Assembly: GCA_963763575.1 (NCBI GenBank)
Contig: CAVXPD010000003.1
Location: 205,245-269,244, forward strand
From: Bog-473 sp963763575
GTDB lineage: Bacteria > Actinomycetota > Acidimicrobiia > Acidimicrobiales > RAAP-2
DNA: 64,000 nucleotides
Direction: 5' to 3'
The translations under genes were made by a program, and so were the position numbers. Position 1 is the stretch's first letter. Every line of letters starts with the position of its first letter. The notes beneath the pieces were generated by a model, which was given only the letters and a program-made list of their open reading frames with translations, was not told the DNA's origin and ran no database searches. Positions 41,810 to 51,470 of the stretch are shown one piece after another.

Positions 41810-44056
41810 GTGACAGGGAAAGTGGCGATTCCCGAGGGGAGCGCTCCTCCGGGCGCTCAGCCGGACCGCGGCCTGCGTCAGCGTGGGGCCTCGCTGTGGC
41901 AGTCGACCCGCACCCCCTTGGGCTGGTCCTTGGCGGCAATCGGGGTATGGATCGTCCTCTCCGCCACGCTGCCCAAGGGCCTGCCCCTCGGCATTGTCCT
42001 CCTCGGCATCGTGTACGGCTCCATCTACGCCATCCTCGCCGTGGGCATCGTCCTCATCTACCGCGGGGACCGCATCATCAACTTCGCCCAGGCTCAGATC
42101 GGCGTGCTGCCGGCCGTGCTGGCCATCGAGCTGGTGGTCACCTACGGGGTGCCCTTCGTGCTGGCCGCGGGGGCGGGCATCGCCGCCGCCATCATCCTCG
42201 GCGCCTTCGCCAGCCTGTTGCCTCGGCACTTCCGCAAGAGCTCCCGGCTGATCCTGACCGTGGCCACCATCGGGCTGGCCCAGCTCCTGACCGGGCTGGC
42301 CACCGTGGCTCCCATCCTCTTCTGCAACCCGGCCACCAACCAGTCGTGCGTCAACGCCTCGAACAGCCAGTCGGTCAACACGCCACTCCATGTGTCGTTC
42401 ACCATCGGTCCGGTGCTCTTCAGCGGCAACGACATCGTGGCCGTCGTGGGGGCCCTGCTCGCAGCGTGCGCCCTGGCCCTGTTCATGCGCTACACCAAGT
42501 ACGGGCTCGGCATCCGGGCGGCCGCCGAGAACAGCGACCGGGCCACCCTGCTCGGGATCTCGGTGGACCGCCTCGACACCATCATCTGGATCATCGCCGC
42601 CGTCCTGTCCACTTTGGCGATCTTGTTGCAGGTGCCCGTCCTCGGGTTCGGGGGATTCCAGACCGTCACCGCGGGAGGCGACGAGATCCTCTTGCGCATT
42701 CTGGCCGCCGCCGTGATCGGGCGGATGGAGAGCATGCCCCGGACCGTGGTGGCGGCACTGGCCATCGGCGTGTTCGATGCCGGCGCCACCTGGACGTACT
42801 CCAACACGACCTACGTGGACGCCTCGCTGGTGGTCGTCATCATCGTGGCCCTCCTCCTGCAGCGGCGCTCCCGCTCACGGGTCACCGAAGGCGAGCAATC
42901 GAGCTGGCGCTACGTGGCCGCGGTCCGGCCCATCCCCCGCCAGCTGGCCAGCCTGCCCGAAGTCCGCTGGACCCTCCGGGTCCTGAAGGTCGGCTTCGTG
43001 GCCGTGGTGGCCCTGCTCCCGCTGCTCATCAGCGACAGTCAGACCTACCTGGCCTCGCTCATCGTGGTCTACGCCATCGTGGGGCTCTCGCTGTTGGTGC
43101 TGACGGGATGGACGGGACAGATCTCGCTCGGGCAATTCGGGCTGGCCGGCATCGGTGGCGCCACCACGGTGCTCCTCTACTCCCGTCACGGGTGGGACTT
43201 CTTCGCCGCACTGGCCCTCGGGGTCGTCGTCGGTGCCCTGGTATCGCTGTTCATCGGGCTCCCGGCCCTGCGCATTTCCGGTCCGTTCCTGGCCGTGACC
43301 ACCCTGGCGTTCGGAGTCACCGCGTCGTCGTACTTCCTCCAACCCAACTACCTGCCGTGGTTCGTCACCACCCAGGCAAACCGGCCCACGCTGTTCGGGG
43401 CGAGCCTCTTGAATTCCGACGCCCAGGTCTATTACTTCTGCCTGGCCGGCTTCTTCCTCGTTCTCCTGGCGGTGCGCTCGCTTCGCCAGAGCAAGACGGG
43501 CCGGGACCTCATCGCGACCCGCGACAACGAGCCGGCGGCGCGGGCGGGCGCCGTCAACACCACCCGGTACAAGTTGCTGGCCTTCGCCATCTCAGGGGGC
43601 ATCGCCGGGTTCGCCGGCTCGCTCTTCGCCGTCCAGCAGCAGGGCATCAACAGCGGGTCGTTCACCGCGGACATCAACATCACCATGTTCTCCATGGTGG
43701 TCATCGGCGGCCTCGGCTCCATGCCCGGCGTGATCCTGGGCGCCGTCGTGGTGTGGGGCGCCCAGTACTACCTTCCGTCCGGCTACGCCCAGCTGGTCAA
43801 CGGGTTGGGCATCCTGCTGCTTCTGCTCTTCCTGCCCGAAGGCATCGGCGGCCTCCTGAACCGAGGCCGGGACGCGCTCTTGCGCCTGGTGGCCCGCCGC
43901 CGCGGCATCACCGCCGCCGGGATCTGGCGCCGGCCCGACGACGACGCCGGCGAGGCCCCCACGTCACCCGACCAGCGCACACCGCGGCCCGCGTCGCTGG
44001 AGCGCCAGACCGCCGACGTGCTCACCGTCGGCCTCGATTCGGGTGCCCATGGCTGA
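41810..44056 (+). CDS. Fused LivH-LivM permease
   Basis: A 748-aa protein that joins both membrane subunits of a branched-chain-type ABC importer. Residues about 45-345 are LivH-like (YGSIYAILAVGIVLIYRGDRIINFAQ in outline; GIRAAAENSDRATLLGI contacts the ATPase). After a linker with RSRVTEGEQ, residues about 365-690 are LivM-like (VLTGWTGQISLGQFGLAGIG, LIATRDNEPAARAGAVNTTRYKL, GGLGSMPGVILGA). The C-terminal 60 residues are polar. GTG 41810 is first; another GTG lies five codons later. It overlaps the next gene by 8 bases. Confidence 0.92.
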   Translation: MTGKVAIPEGSAPPGAQPDRGLRQRGASLWQSTRTPLGWSLAAIGVWIVLSATLPKGLPLGIVLLGIVYGSIYAILAVGIVLIYRGDRIINFAQAQIGVLPAVLAIELVVTYGVPFVLAAGAGIAAAIILGAFASLLPRHFRKSSRLILTVATIGLAQLLTGLATVAPILFCNPATNQSCVNASNSQSVNTPLHVSFTIGPVLFSGNDIVAVVGALLAACALALFMRYTKYGLGIRAAAENSDRATLLGISVDRLDTIIWIIAAVLSTLAILLQVPVLGFGGFQTVTAGGDEILLRILAAAVIGRMESMPRTVVAALAIGVFDAGATWTYSNTTYVDASLVVVIIVALLLQRRSRSRVTEGEQSSWRYVAAVRPIPRQLASLPEVRWTLRVLKVGFVAVVALLPLLISDSQTYLASLIVVYAIVGLSLLVLTGWTGQISLGQFGLAGIGGATTVLLYSRHGWDFFAALALGVVVGALVSLFIGLPALRISGPFLAVTTLAFGVTASSYFLQPNYLPWFVTTQANRPTLFGASLLNSDAQVYYFCLAGFFLVLLAVRSLRQSKTGRDLIATRDNEPAARAGAVNTTRYKLLAFAISGGIAGFAGSLFAVQQQGINSGSFTADINITMFSMVVIGGLGSMPGVILGAVVVWGAQYYLPSGYAQLVNGLGILLLLLFLPEGIGGLLNRGRDALLRLVARRRGITAAGIWRRPDDDAGEAPTSPDQRTPRPASLERQTADVLTVGLDSGAHG

Positions 44057-46985
44057 CGCGACGCACTCCTCACTGCCCCTCCGCAGACCCTCGCGCCTCA
44101 CCGGCACGTATTCGCCCTGGCCATTGGTCGCCGTCATGGGTCTGGGCGCTATCTTCCCGATGAGCGCCCTGATCTTCGTCCTCGTGCTGCCCGACATGCA
44201 GGACACCTACCACGAGGGCCTCTCCGTTCTGGCCCTGCTCGCCGTCCAACAACTGCAGACGGGCCTCGGCCCCGACTTCGCCTTGGCCCTGGTGGCCAAC
44301 CGGGCCTCGCGCACCAGAGTCCTCGTCGGGGCGGGCGGATTCTTCGCCGCCGCCGCCGCCGTCCTGTGGCTGGCCGGCGTGTTCCCCAACCAGATCCTGC
44401 TCTACGCCGGCGCCATCGGGGTGGTCCTCGGTGGCGGCGCGCTGACCTCGACCCAGAACGCCCTCCTGTGCGACTACTACCCGGTCGGCCTGCGACCACG
44501 GGTGATACTGGCGCAGCGGACGGCCTTCGTGTTCGGCCTCACGCTGTGCCCGCTGTTGGTGGGGGCCCTGAACTACGCCTTCGGCTGGCAAGCGTCGTTC
44601 TTCGTCCTGGCTGTCGGTGCCCTCGTCTTCCTGGTGTTGGCCGCCCGGCTTCCGCGTCCGGTCCCGGCCGGCGGCCTCCCGCAGGATGATCCGGACCGCC
44701 CCGAATCTCCGGACGAGCCGGCCACCGTGCCTGAGGCCGCCCGCGTCATCGCCACCACCCGATCACTTCGGCTGATCTACTACTCGCTCCCGTTCCTGCT
44801 GGGAACCGTGCTCGGCTTTACGTTCTTCGCCACCGCGTACTACGAGAACGTCTTCCATCAGGACGCGGCGAACCGCGCCCTGCTCTTCGGCCTGGCCGAA
44901 CCTGGTGCGGTCGTCGGCCTCGTCATCGGCACGATGGTTCTGCCGTCGCGCATCGCCGCCGACCCGGGGAAGGCGATACGTACGATCGCCTGGCTGGCCG
45001 TGGCCGCCGCCGCCGGGGCCGCCTGCCTGGCCCTGGCGCCCGATGTCGCCGTGGCCTATCTCGGGCAGCTGGTGTTCGCCACCGCCTCTGCCGTCGTGAT
45101 CGCCGGTGTCTACGCCATGCTCTCGGTGGCGCTGCCGACCCGCACGCTCACCTTGGGCTTCGGGCTCTCCACCGTCTGGCTCACCTTCGGCGTGCTCGTC
45201 ATCGGTGCCCCCAACGGCGTCCCCACGATCAATTCACTCATCACCAATGCCTTTGGCTACCGCGCCTCGTTCTGGATCTTCGTGCCGCTGTTCTTCATCG
45301 GCGCATGGCTGCTCCGTGCGGCCTCCCGCTTCGTGGCCGAGGACATCGCGAAGCGCAAGATCACCGAGGTGGCGGACGCCATCGTGCGCGAGGAACGGGC
45401 CGCGGGAATGGGCCATCTCCTCACGGTCCGCTCGCTCGATGCCGGCTATGACGGCGTCCAGGTCGTCTTCGGTGTGGACCTCGACGTGGACGACGGTGAG
45501 ATGGTGGCGGTGCTCGGCACCAACGGCGCCGGCAAGTCCACGCTGATGCGAGCCATCTCCGGCCTGGTGGTGCCGACCGCGGGGGAGGTCATGTTCGACG
45601 GCAAGGCCATCACCACCTACGAGGCCTACCGGATCACTGAGGCCGGCATCTTGCAGGTGCCCGGAGGTCGCGGCATCTTCCCCGGGCTCACCGTCGCGGA
45701 GTGCCTGCGGGTGGCCGGTTGGCTGTACGAGGCCGACGACCAGGACCTGGCACGCGCCACCGAGACGGTGCTCGATTACTTTCCCGTACTGTCCCGCCGC
45801 TGGCACACCCCGGCAGGCTCACTCTCGGGAGGCGAGCAGCAGATGCTCAGTCTCTCCATGGCATTCATCGCCAAACCGAGACTGCTGATCATCGATGAGC
45901 TGTCCCTCGGACTCGCCCCGACCGTGATCGAGAGCCTGCTGGGGATCGTGAAAGGCATTCACGACCAGGGCACCGCCATCATCCTCGTCGAGCAGTCCAT
46001 CAACCTCGCCCTCCGGCTCTGCGATCGGGCCATCTTCATGGAGAAGGGTCAGGTGGTCTTCTCGGGGCCGACGGCCGAACTGCTCGACCACGAGGACATC
46101 GTCCGGGCCGTGCTCCTGGGTGGAGCGAACGATTCGCCGACCGACACGGTCCCGGCGGTGACCGTCAACAGCGCAGGCCTCGCGCCCTTGTCCGACACAC
46201 TTCTGGATTCTCGCCACGCCGCCCTGTCGGCTCGTGGCCTCTATCAGCGCTTCGGGGGGGTGGTGGCCGTCGATGATGTCGACCTCGACCTCTACCCGCG
46301 CGAGATCCTCGGCCTGCTCGGGCCGAACGGTGCGGGCAAGACCACCATCTTCGAATTGCTCTCGGGCGAGCGGCGCTCCGAGCGAGGGCGAATCACCATG
46401 GGAGACGACGACATCACGTCTTGGCCCGCCTATCGAAGAGCGGAGCACGGGCTGGCTCGCTCCTTCCAGGCCGCCCGGTTGTGGCCGGGTCTCACGGTGC
46501 ACGAGTCCGTCATGGTGGCGATCTCACACCACACCCGTTCGCCCGGGGCGACGGCGGCTGTGTTGTGCCTTCCGACCGTGCGTCGATCCGAGCGCCGTAT
46601 GCGCCGGGCCGCCGATGAGATCCTGGAGCCGCTCGGGCTGGCGCAGTTCTCGGATCAGCTGACCTCCGATCTGTCGACAGGTGTGCGCCGCCTTCTCGAG
46701 CTGGCGGTGATCATCGCCATGGGCCCGAGCATCGTCCTGCTCGACGAGCCGTCCGCCGGGATGGCCCAGGCGGAGACCGAAGCCATGGCGCCGGTCCTGC
46801 TCGAAACCAAGCGCCGCCTCGACTGTTCGATGATCCTCATTGAGCACGACATGGGCCTGTTGCGCGAGTTGGCCGACCGGGCCATTGCCCTCGACATCGG
46901 CGCCGTCGTCACGACGGGGAATCCAGAGGACGTCCTGAATCATCCGCGGGTGATTGAGTCATATCTCGGAGTCGCCGCCACGTGA
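44049..46985 (+). CDS. Triple fusion: MFS transporter - LivF ATPase - LivG ATPase
   Basis: A 978-aa protein with no interruption. Residues about 20-440 contain 12 hydrophobic helices in MFS arrangement (first VAVMGLGAIFPMSALIFVLVL, last FWIFVPLFFIGAWLL). Residues about 457-690 form a LivF-type ATPase: Walker A GTNGAGKST, signature LSGGEQQML, Walker B LLIIDELSLGLAP. Residues about 725-978 form a LivG-type ATPase: Walker A GPNGAGKTT, signature LSTGVRRLLEL, Walker B IVLLDEPSAGM. ATG 44049 overlaps the permease stop by 8 bases. Both ATPases look active, although the LivG signature has TG for GG. The MFS half may export, sense, or simply anchor the ATPases. Confidence 0.9.
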   Translation: MADATHSSLPLRRPSRLTGTYSPWPLVAVMGLGAIFPMSALIFVLVLPDMQDTYHEGLSVLALLAVQQLQTGLGPDFALALVANRASRTRVLVGAGGFFAAAAAVLWLAGVFPNQILLYAGAIGVVLGGGALTSTQNALLCDYYPVGLRPRVILAQRTAFVFGLTLCPLLVGALNYAFGWQASFFVLAVGALVFLVLAARLPRPVPAGGLPQDDPDRPESPDEPATVPEAARVIATTRSLRLIYYSLPFLLGTVLGFTFFATAYYENVFHQDAANRALLFGLAEPGAVVGLVIGTMVLPSRIAADPGKAIRTIAWLAVAAAAGAACLALAPDVAVAYLGQLVFATASAVVIAGVYAMLSVALPTRTLTLGFGLSTVWLTFGVLVIGAPNGVPTINSLITNAFGYRASFWIFVPLFFIGAWLLRAASRFVAEDIAKRKITEVADAIVREERAAGMGHLLTVRSLDAGYDGVQVVFGVDLDVDDGEMVAVLGTNGAGKSTLMRAISGLVVPTAGEVMFDGKAITTYEAYRITEAGILQVPGGRGIFPGLTVAECLRVAGWLYEADDQDLARATETVLDYFPVLSRRWHTPAGSLSGGEQQMLSLSMAFIAKPRLLIIDELSLGLAPTVIESLLGIVKGIHDQGTAIILVEQSINLALRLCDRAIFMEKGQVVFSGPTAELLDHEDIVRAVLLGGANDSPTDTVPAVTVNSAGLAPLSDTLLDSRHAALSARGLYQRFGGVVAVDDVDLDLYPREILGLLGPNGAGKTTIFELLSGERRSERGRITMGDDDITSWPAYRRAEHGLARSFQAARLWPGLTVHESVMVAISHHTRSPGATAAVLCLPTVRRSERRMRRAADEILEPLGLAQFSDQLTSDLSTGVRRLLELAVIIAMGPSIVLLDEPSAGMAQAETEAMAPVLLETKRRLDCSMILIEHDMGLLRELADRAIALDIGAVVTTGNPEDVLNHPRVIESYLGVAAT

Positions 46986-48199
46986 GCCGGGTCGCCCGCA
47001 ACGCCGTCGTCGCTCTCCTTGGTGTGGCCGTCGCCGCCTTGGTCCTGACGGGCTGCCAGACCGCGCCACGCCTGGGTGTGTCCACGATCGTCTATCCCGT
47101 CGAAGGGCACTGCGACACCTCGGCCGTCGTCGAGGTGGGCGCTTCCCTCCCTCTGAGCGGGTCCGACAGCGTGACCGGGCGTGCCCAATTGCTCGGCCTC
47201 GAGTTGGCCGTCAATCGGGTCAACGCCGCGGGAGGCGTCCTCACGGCCCATCGGTGTCTGGAGTTGCTCTACAAGGACGATCGCTCCGATCCCGCCGTGG
47301 ACAATCAGGCGCTACTGGACCTGGTGAATCAGGAAAAGGTCTCGTTCCTCGCGGGACCCTTCCTGGCCCCGGACAATCGGGCCAACCTGGACCACATCGG
47401 TGCGCTCGGGACCACCGCCGCCAGCTACTCCGTTCTCGACGCGACCTTCAAACCCAGTGAGTTCCCCAACACCTTTCCGATCGCATCATCGCTGACGAAC
47501 CAGGCCAGCGTGCTTGTGGCGACGGCGAAGCGGCGGCACCTCGACCACGTTGCCCTCGTTCGCTCCAGCTCGCAGGTGGCTGCCGAGGGGGCCGCCGCAT
47601 TTCGGAACGAGGCCCGCTCCGCCGGCCTCACGGTCACCCCAACGAGCTTCGTCGTCGATTCCGCTGCAGCGGCCCGGTCGGCATGGGCCGACCTCAGGTC
47701 GGGGCACCCGAGCGGAGTGGTGGTGTTCGACAGCGGATCGACCCTGGCCCCGTTGCTCGCGGCGCGCCGAGACGCCGGCTCGACACTGCCCGTCCTCGCC
47801 TCCACGCAGCGCGCTCCGGTGCTTGCGACCGCGGCCGTCAACGGAGTTCAGGTGATCGTGCCGAAGTCGTTGGTGGTTTCGCGTCACGCTCCTGTCAGTC
47901 TGGCTTCGTTCCGTGCCCGGGTGCTCCGTGCACTCCATCAGGCACGGCTCGGTAGCCCCATCACGCCTTATGCGCAGGGGTACGACGCCGTTCAACTCTT
48001 CGCCAGCGCCGCCAACGGTGTCAACGCCTATGACCCGGGCAGCATCCGCACCTTCGTTGAGAATGCCAACTTCGAGGGACTCCTGGGCACGTACAACTAC
48101 ACCTCGAACAACCACGAGGGATTGGCCGCTTCGCAGTTCACCGTCGCCCCGCTCGATTCGCTGTCCAACGGGCTCTACGTCGTGGCGGCTTCCGGGTAG
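46982..48199 (+). CDS. ABC substrate-binding lipoprotein (Peripla_BP_6 family)
   Basis: A 405-aa extracytoplasmic binding protein. The signal peptide ends in lipobox LTGC near residue 24, so it is anchored by lipid. VEVGASLPLSGSDSVTGRAQLLGLEL and FLAGPFLAPDN fit the Leu/Ile/Val-binding fold. The GTG start overlaps the TGA of the fusion gene as GTGA. It is the last gene of the coupled transport operon, which therefore has two binding proteins in the locus (see 39930-41630). Confidence 0.9.
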   Translation: MSRVARNAVVALLGVAVAALVLTGCQTAPRLGVSTIVYPVEGHCDTSAVVEVGASLPLSGSDSVTGRAQLLGLELAVNRVNAAGGVLTAHRCLELLYKDDRSDPAVDNQALLDLVNQEKVSFLAGPFLAPDNRANLDHIGALGTTAASYSVLDATFKPSEFPNTFPIASSLTNQASVLVATAKRRHLDHVALVRSSSQVAAEGAAAFRNEARSAGLTVTPTSFVVDSAAAARSAWADLRSGHPSGVVVFDSGSTLAPLLAARRDAGSTLPVLASTQRAPVLATAAVNGVQVIVPKSLVVSRHAPVSLASFRARVLRALHQARLGSPITPYAQGYDAVQLFASAANGVNAYDPGSIRTFVENANFEGLLGTYNYTSNNHEGLAASQFTVAPLDSLSNGLYVVAASG

Positions 48200-48645
48200 C
48201 CGAAACACTCAACGGGCACCCACACGATCCTGAGAGTCGTCAGCGAGACCCTCCGTCATCCGCGAAAGCACGAAGCCGGACACGGTGAGTTTCTCACGAA
48301 GCGCTTGAGTGTCCCACTGAAAGGCGACGGGCAGGACGGGTATGTTTCTGCCAGCCGCCACGAGCGGCGCTCGGGTGGGGACAGGGGCACCACACCGATG
48401 ACTCGACCACCCTCTTCCGGCTCTTCCGGCGGCGCACTGCTGCCTCCATCTGGGTGGGCCTCTCAGCAACGGTCACGCCCGCGACGATGCTCGAGGATGA
48501 CCGCCGAATCGGTCTCCACGCGCCCAGTCGCCGCCGTCCCAAGTTCGACCAACAGGTGTACACTGACCCGGATAGTTGCCCAAGACCTCGGTGACCCAAG
48601 CATCAGTCGAGCGTTCTCCAGAGCGCCCGGCCAGGAAGGGAAGCC
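48200..48645. other. 446-bp region upstream of the desaturase gene
   Basis: No gene can be supported. Open frames on the minus strand (48209-48469 and 48294-48599) show no motif and lack ribosome sites. The desaturase promoter must lie here, but no clear -35/-10 pair is seen. An AGGAAGGG ribosome site lies at the end. Confidence 0.5.
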
Positions 48646-49620
48646 ATGTTGGGCACTATTTCGGAGACGCCCGCTGATCAGGTCGCGAGGAAGGACCCGG
48701 TCCCGACAGGTGGCCGCATCGTCACTGCCCTTCTGGTTGCCGGTCCACTTCTTGGGTTCGCGGTTCTCCTTCCTTTCATCTCAGGCCGCCTTCTGAACGT
48801 AAACGATGCGGTGCTCGCGGTCGTGCTGTATGTCATCACGGGGTTTGGAATCTCGATCGGCTTTCACAGGCTGCTGACGCACCGGAGCTTCAAGGCCAAG
48901 AGAGGCCTCAAGATCGTGTGCGCGGTGGCCGGTTCCATGGCCCTCCAGGGGTCGGCGATTAGCTGGGTGGCCATCCATCGCCGGCATCACATGTTCGGGG
49001 ACCAGCCAGGAGACCCCCACTCTCCGCACCGCTACGGACTCGGTACCGTCGGGACGCTGAAGGGGTTCGTGTGGGCACATGTCGGCTGGTTGTTCGCAAT
49101 GGACCCGACCGACACCAAGCGTTTCGCTCCGGACCTTCATCGGGACCGGGACTTCGTCGTGATCGATCGGCTGTTTCCGGTGCTGGCCGTGGCTTCGCTT
49201 GCTCTCCCGTTCTTCATCGGGTGGGCGTTGTTCGGAACCCTGTTCGGTGCGCTCAGCGCGCTCGTATGGGCCGGACTCGTCAGGGTGGCGGTTCTCCATC
49301 ACGTCACGTGGAGCGTCAACTCGGTCTGCCACTTGTGGGGTCGACGGCCGTTCGCAACTCACGACCGCAGCACCAATGTCAGAGTCCTGTCCCTGCTCTC
49401 CTTTGGGGAGACCTGGCACAACTTCCACCATGCCTCGCCATCCTCGGCCCGCCATGGCGTGCTGCCTCACCAGCATGACCTCTCGGCTCGATTGATCTGG
49501 TTCTTTGAGAGAATGGGGTGGGCCACGAACGTGCGGTGGCCAAATCCGGTTCAGATCGTCGCCCACCTGCAACCAGGACCCGTCGAAGGGCCGATGGCGA
49601 GCCGTCCGGTCGCGTCTTAG
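48646..49620 (+). CDS. Fatty acid desaturase (acyl-CoA delta-9 type)
   Basis: A 324-aa membrane di-iron desaturase. Three histidine boxes are seen: HRLLTH near residue 76, HRRHH near 112, and HNFHH near 264. About four membrane helices surround them. This layout is that of stearoyl-CoA/acyl-lipid desaturases which introduce a cis double bond using oxygen and electrons from a ferredoxin or rubredoxin. ATG 48646 has AAGGGAAG upstream. No electron partner adjoins it. Confidence 0.92.
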   Translation: MLGTISETPADQVARKDPVPTGGRIVTALLVAGPLLGFAVLLPFISGRLLNVNDAVLAVVLYVITGFGISIGFHRLLTHRSFKAKRGLKIVCAVAGSMALQGSAISWVAIHRRHHMFGDQPGDPHSPHRYGLGTVGTLKGFVWAHVGWLFAMDPTDTKRFAPDLHRDRDFVVIDRLFPVLAVASLALPFFIGWALFGTLFGALSALVWAGLVRVAVLHHVTWSVNSVCHLWGRRPFATHDRSTNVRVLSLLSFGETWHNFHHASPSSARHGVLPHQHDLSARLIWFFERMGWATNVRWPNPVQIVAHLQPGPVEGPMASRPVAS

Positions 49621-49626
49621 GACGGA

Positions 49627-50358
49627 ATGTCACCCCGGGCAACCTGGAGGGACAAGCAGCTGAGCGTGAATGTGGCAGAACGGTTCTTGGCCGGCGTCCT
49701 CGACAGATCCGGTGACCAGGCGCCCACTTTGGACATTCTCTGCCAGGTCTGTTGTGACCTGCTCCCCATCACAGTCGCATCGCTCGTACTGATGGGTGAC
49801 CAAGGAGTCGAGGGGATCACCGGGGCCTCCGACGCACTGGCAGCCGCCGTTCAGAACGAGGAATTCACGCTTGGCGAGGGTCCGGCGACCGAAGTCCGTC
49901 GGCAGGGACGGGCAGTCTTGGTCTCGGACCTCAGAGATGTGACGAGCGACTGGCCACAATTCGTCCCGGCCGTCGAGCGGCTCGGTGTCCTGGCCATATA
50001 CGCCATTCCTCTTCGGATCGGTGCGGTTGACCTTGGTGTCCTGGTTCTTGGCGGTGCTACGCCAAAAGCCTTGGCCGGTCAGGAGCTCGCCGCCTCGTTC
50101 CTTCTCGGAGATCTGATAAGTCGGCTGGTCCTCGATCTACAGGCAGGGGTCACCTCGGAGTCGTTGGCCTGGGCGCTTGACGCCACGGACTCCCGGGCGG
50201 TGGTGCATCAAGCCACCGGGATGATCGCGGCCCAGCTCAACGTCGGTGTGGCCGAGGCGCTCGTACGGCTCCGATCGAACGCCTTCGCTACAGATCGCCC
50301 GATCGATCAGGTGGCCACCGAGGTCGTGGCTGGTCAGCGGCGCTTCGAGGTGCTGTGA
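49627..50358 (+). CDS. GAF-ANTAR regulatory protein (first of a tandem pair)
   Basis: A 243-aa protein. The GAF domain is residues about 20-165 (TLGEGPATEVRRQGRAVLVSDL in outline, AIYAIPLRIGAVDLGVLVL). The ANTAR RNA-binding domain is about 185-240 (AVVHQATGMIAAQLNVGVAEALVRLRSNAF in outline). ANTAR proteins release transcription terminators by binding paired RNA hairpins; the GAF senses a small ligand. It starts 6 bases after the desaturase stop, so both may share an mRNA. Confidence 0.88.
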   Translation: MSPRATWRDKQLSVNVAERFLAGVLDRSGDQAPTLDILCQVCCDLLPITVASLVLMGDQGVEGITGASDALAAAVQNEEFTLGEGPATEVRRQGRAVLVSDLRDVTSDWPQFVPAVERLGVLAIYAIPLRIGAVDLGVLVLGGATPKALAGQELAASFLLGDLISRLVLDLQAGVTSESLAWALDATDSRAVVHQATGMIAAQLNVGVAEALVRLRSNAFATDRPIDQVATEVVAGQRRFEVL

Positions 50359-50456
50359 TCCGACCAGTGCGGGCCCTGGTCCAGGATCGCCATGTGGAAG
50401 CAATATTGTGCCTACTGGCCCCCGAACTCTGCCGCGACGAACCAGGAGCGTGAAGC

Positions 50457-51218
50457 TTGGACAGTCGAGACGAATGGCTTGCTCGGACCTTTGTGGAACT
50501 CGCCGACACCCTGGTGGCCGACTTCGACCTCATTGAGTTTCTGTCGATGCTGGCCGACCGCTGCGTGGAACTGATTGGCTCCGCCGAGGTCGGGTTGGCC
50601 CTGGTCGGCCCGCGCGGGCTGCAGATGATGGCCTCCTCGAGCGAGCGAATGCGGGTGACGGAACTGTTGGAGGTCCAGTTCGAAGAGGGGCCGTGCTTTG
50701 AGTGTTATCGCATAGGGCTCCCCGTTTTGAACCAGCGGCTCTCGTCGGCCGATGGTCGTTGGCCACGCTTTGCCCCGAGGGCCCGCGAGAGCGGCTTTCA
50801 GACGGTTCACGCGGTGCCACTGCGGCTTCGCGATGAGGTGATCGGGGCGATGAACGTCTTCGACACGACGCTCCGAGATTTGACCCACGCGGAATCCAAT
50901 CTGCTCAGGGCGTTTGCTGACGCCGCGACCATCGGGATTCTCCAGGAACGGACAGTGAAGCAGCAGAGCGACCTTTCAATCCAACTCCAGGCCGCTCTCA
51001 ACTCCCGCATCGCAGTGGAGCAGGCAAAAGGGATCGTGGCCGAACGGTTGAAGGTCGACATGGACACCGCGTTCGGAATGATCCGGAGCCATGCTCGGAA
51101 CCACAGCACGCTGCTCAGTGCGGTCGCCGACGCTCTGGTTCGGGGCTCGCTCAGCGCGGCCGAACTCGATTCGCCATCGAAAGAGCGCCGAGCGAAGCTG
51201 CCGGAGGGGTCTGCCTGA
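50457..51218 (+). CDS. GAF-ANTAR regulatory protein (second of a tandem pair)
   Basis: A 253-aa protein of the same kind. GAF residues are about 20-165 (EEGPCFECYRIGLPVLNQRLS, VHAVPLRLRDEVIGAMNVF) and ANTAR about 178-235 (AVEQAKGIVAERLKVDMDTAFGMIRSHA in outline). The TTG start at 50457 is supported by AGGAGCG 9 bases upstream and by where similarity starts. CFEC suggests a different ligand from the first copy. Confidence 0.87.
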   Translation: MDSRDEWLARTFVELADTLVADFDLIEFLSMLADRCVELIGSAEVGLALVGPRGLQMMASSSERMRVTELLEVQFEEGPCFECYRIGLPVLNQRLSSADGRWPRFAPRARESGFQTVHAVPLRLRDEVIGAMNVFDTTLRDLTHAESNLLRAFADAATIGILQERTVKQQSDLSIQLQAALNSRIAVEQAKGIVAERLKVDMDTAFGMIRSHARNHSTLLSAVADALVRGSLSAAELDSPSKERRAKLPEGSA

Positions 51219-51470
51219 CTGATCTGCTGTGAACGATGTTCGCTTCCCGCTCGAAACTTGCGTTCCTGGGTAGACGCCAGTCCACGGCGGCACAGATTGC
51301 ATCGTGACCCTTGGGATCGAGCGCATGCCCGATGTTGTGGGCGAGGAAGAGATACTGCCGAAGATCCGCGCGAAGCTGAACTCAAGGATTCTACGGATGT
51401 CCTGGATCAGGCTCCTTAAAGAAGGCTCTCTCCAACCCGGAGCGAACCCATAAGGCGATACGTTAAGCAT

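Noticed and set aside
48209..48605. Two overlapping minus-strand frames upstream of the desaturase
   Set aside because: No motif, no ribosome site and composition of chance frames; kept as an intergenic region.
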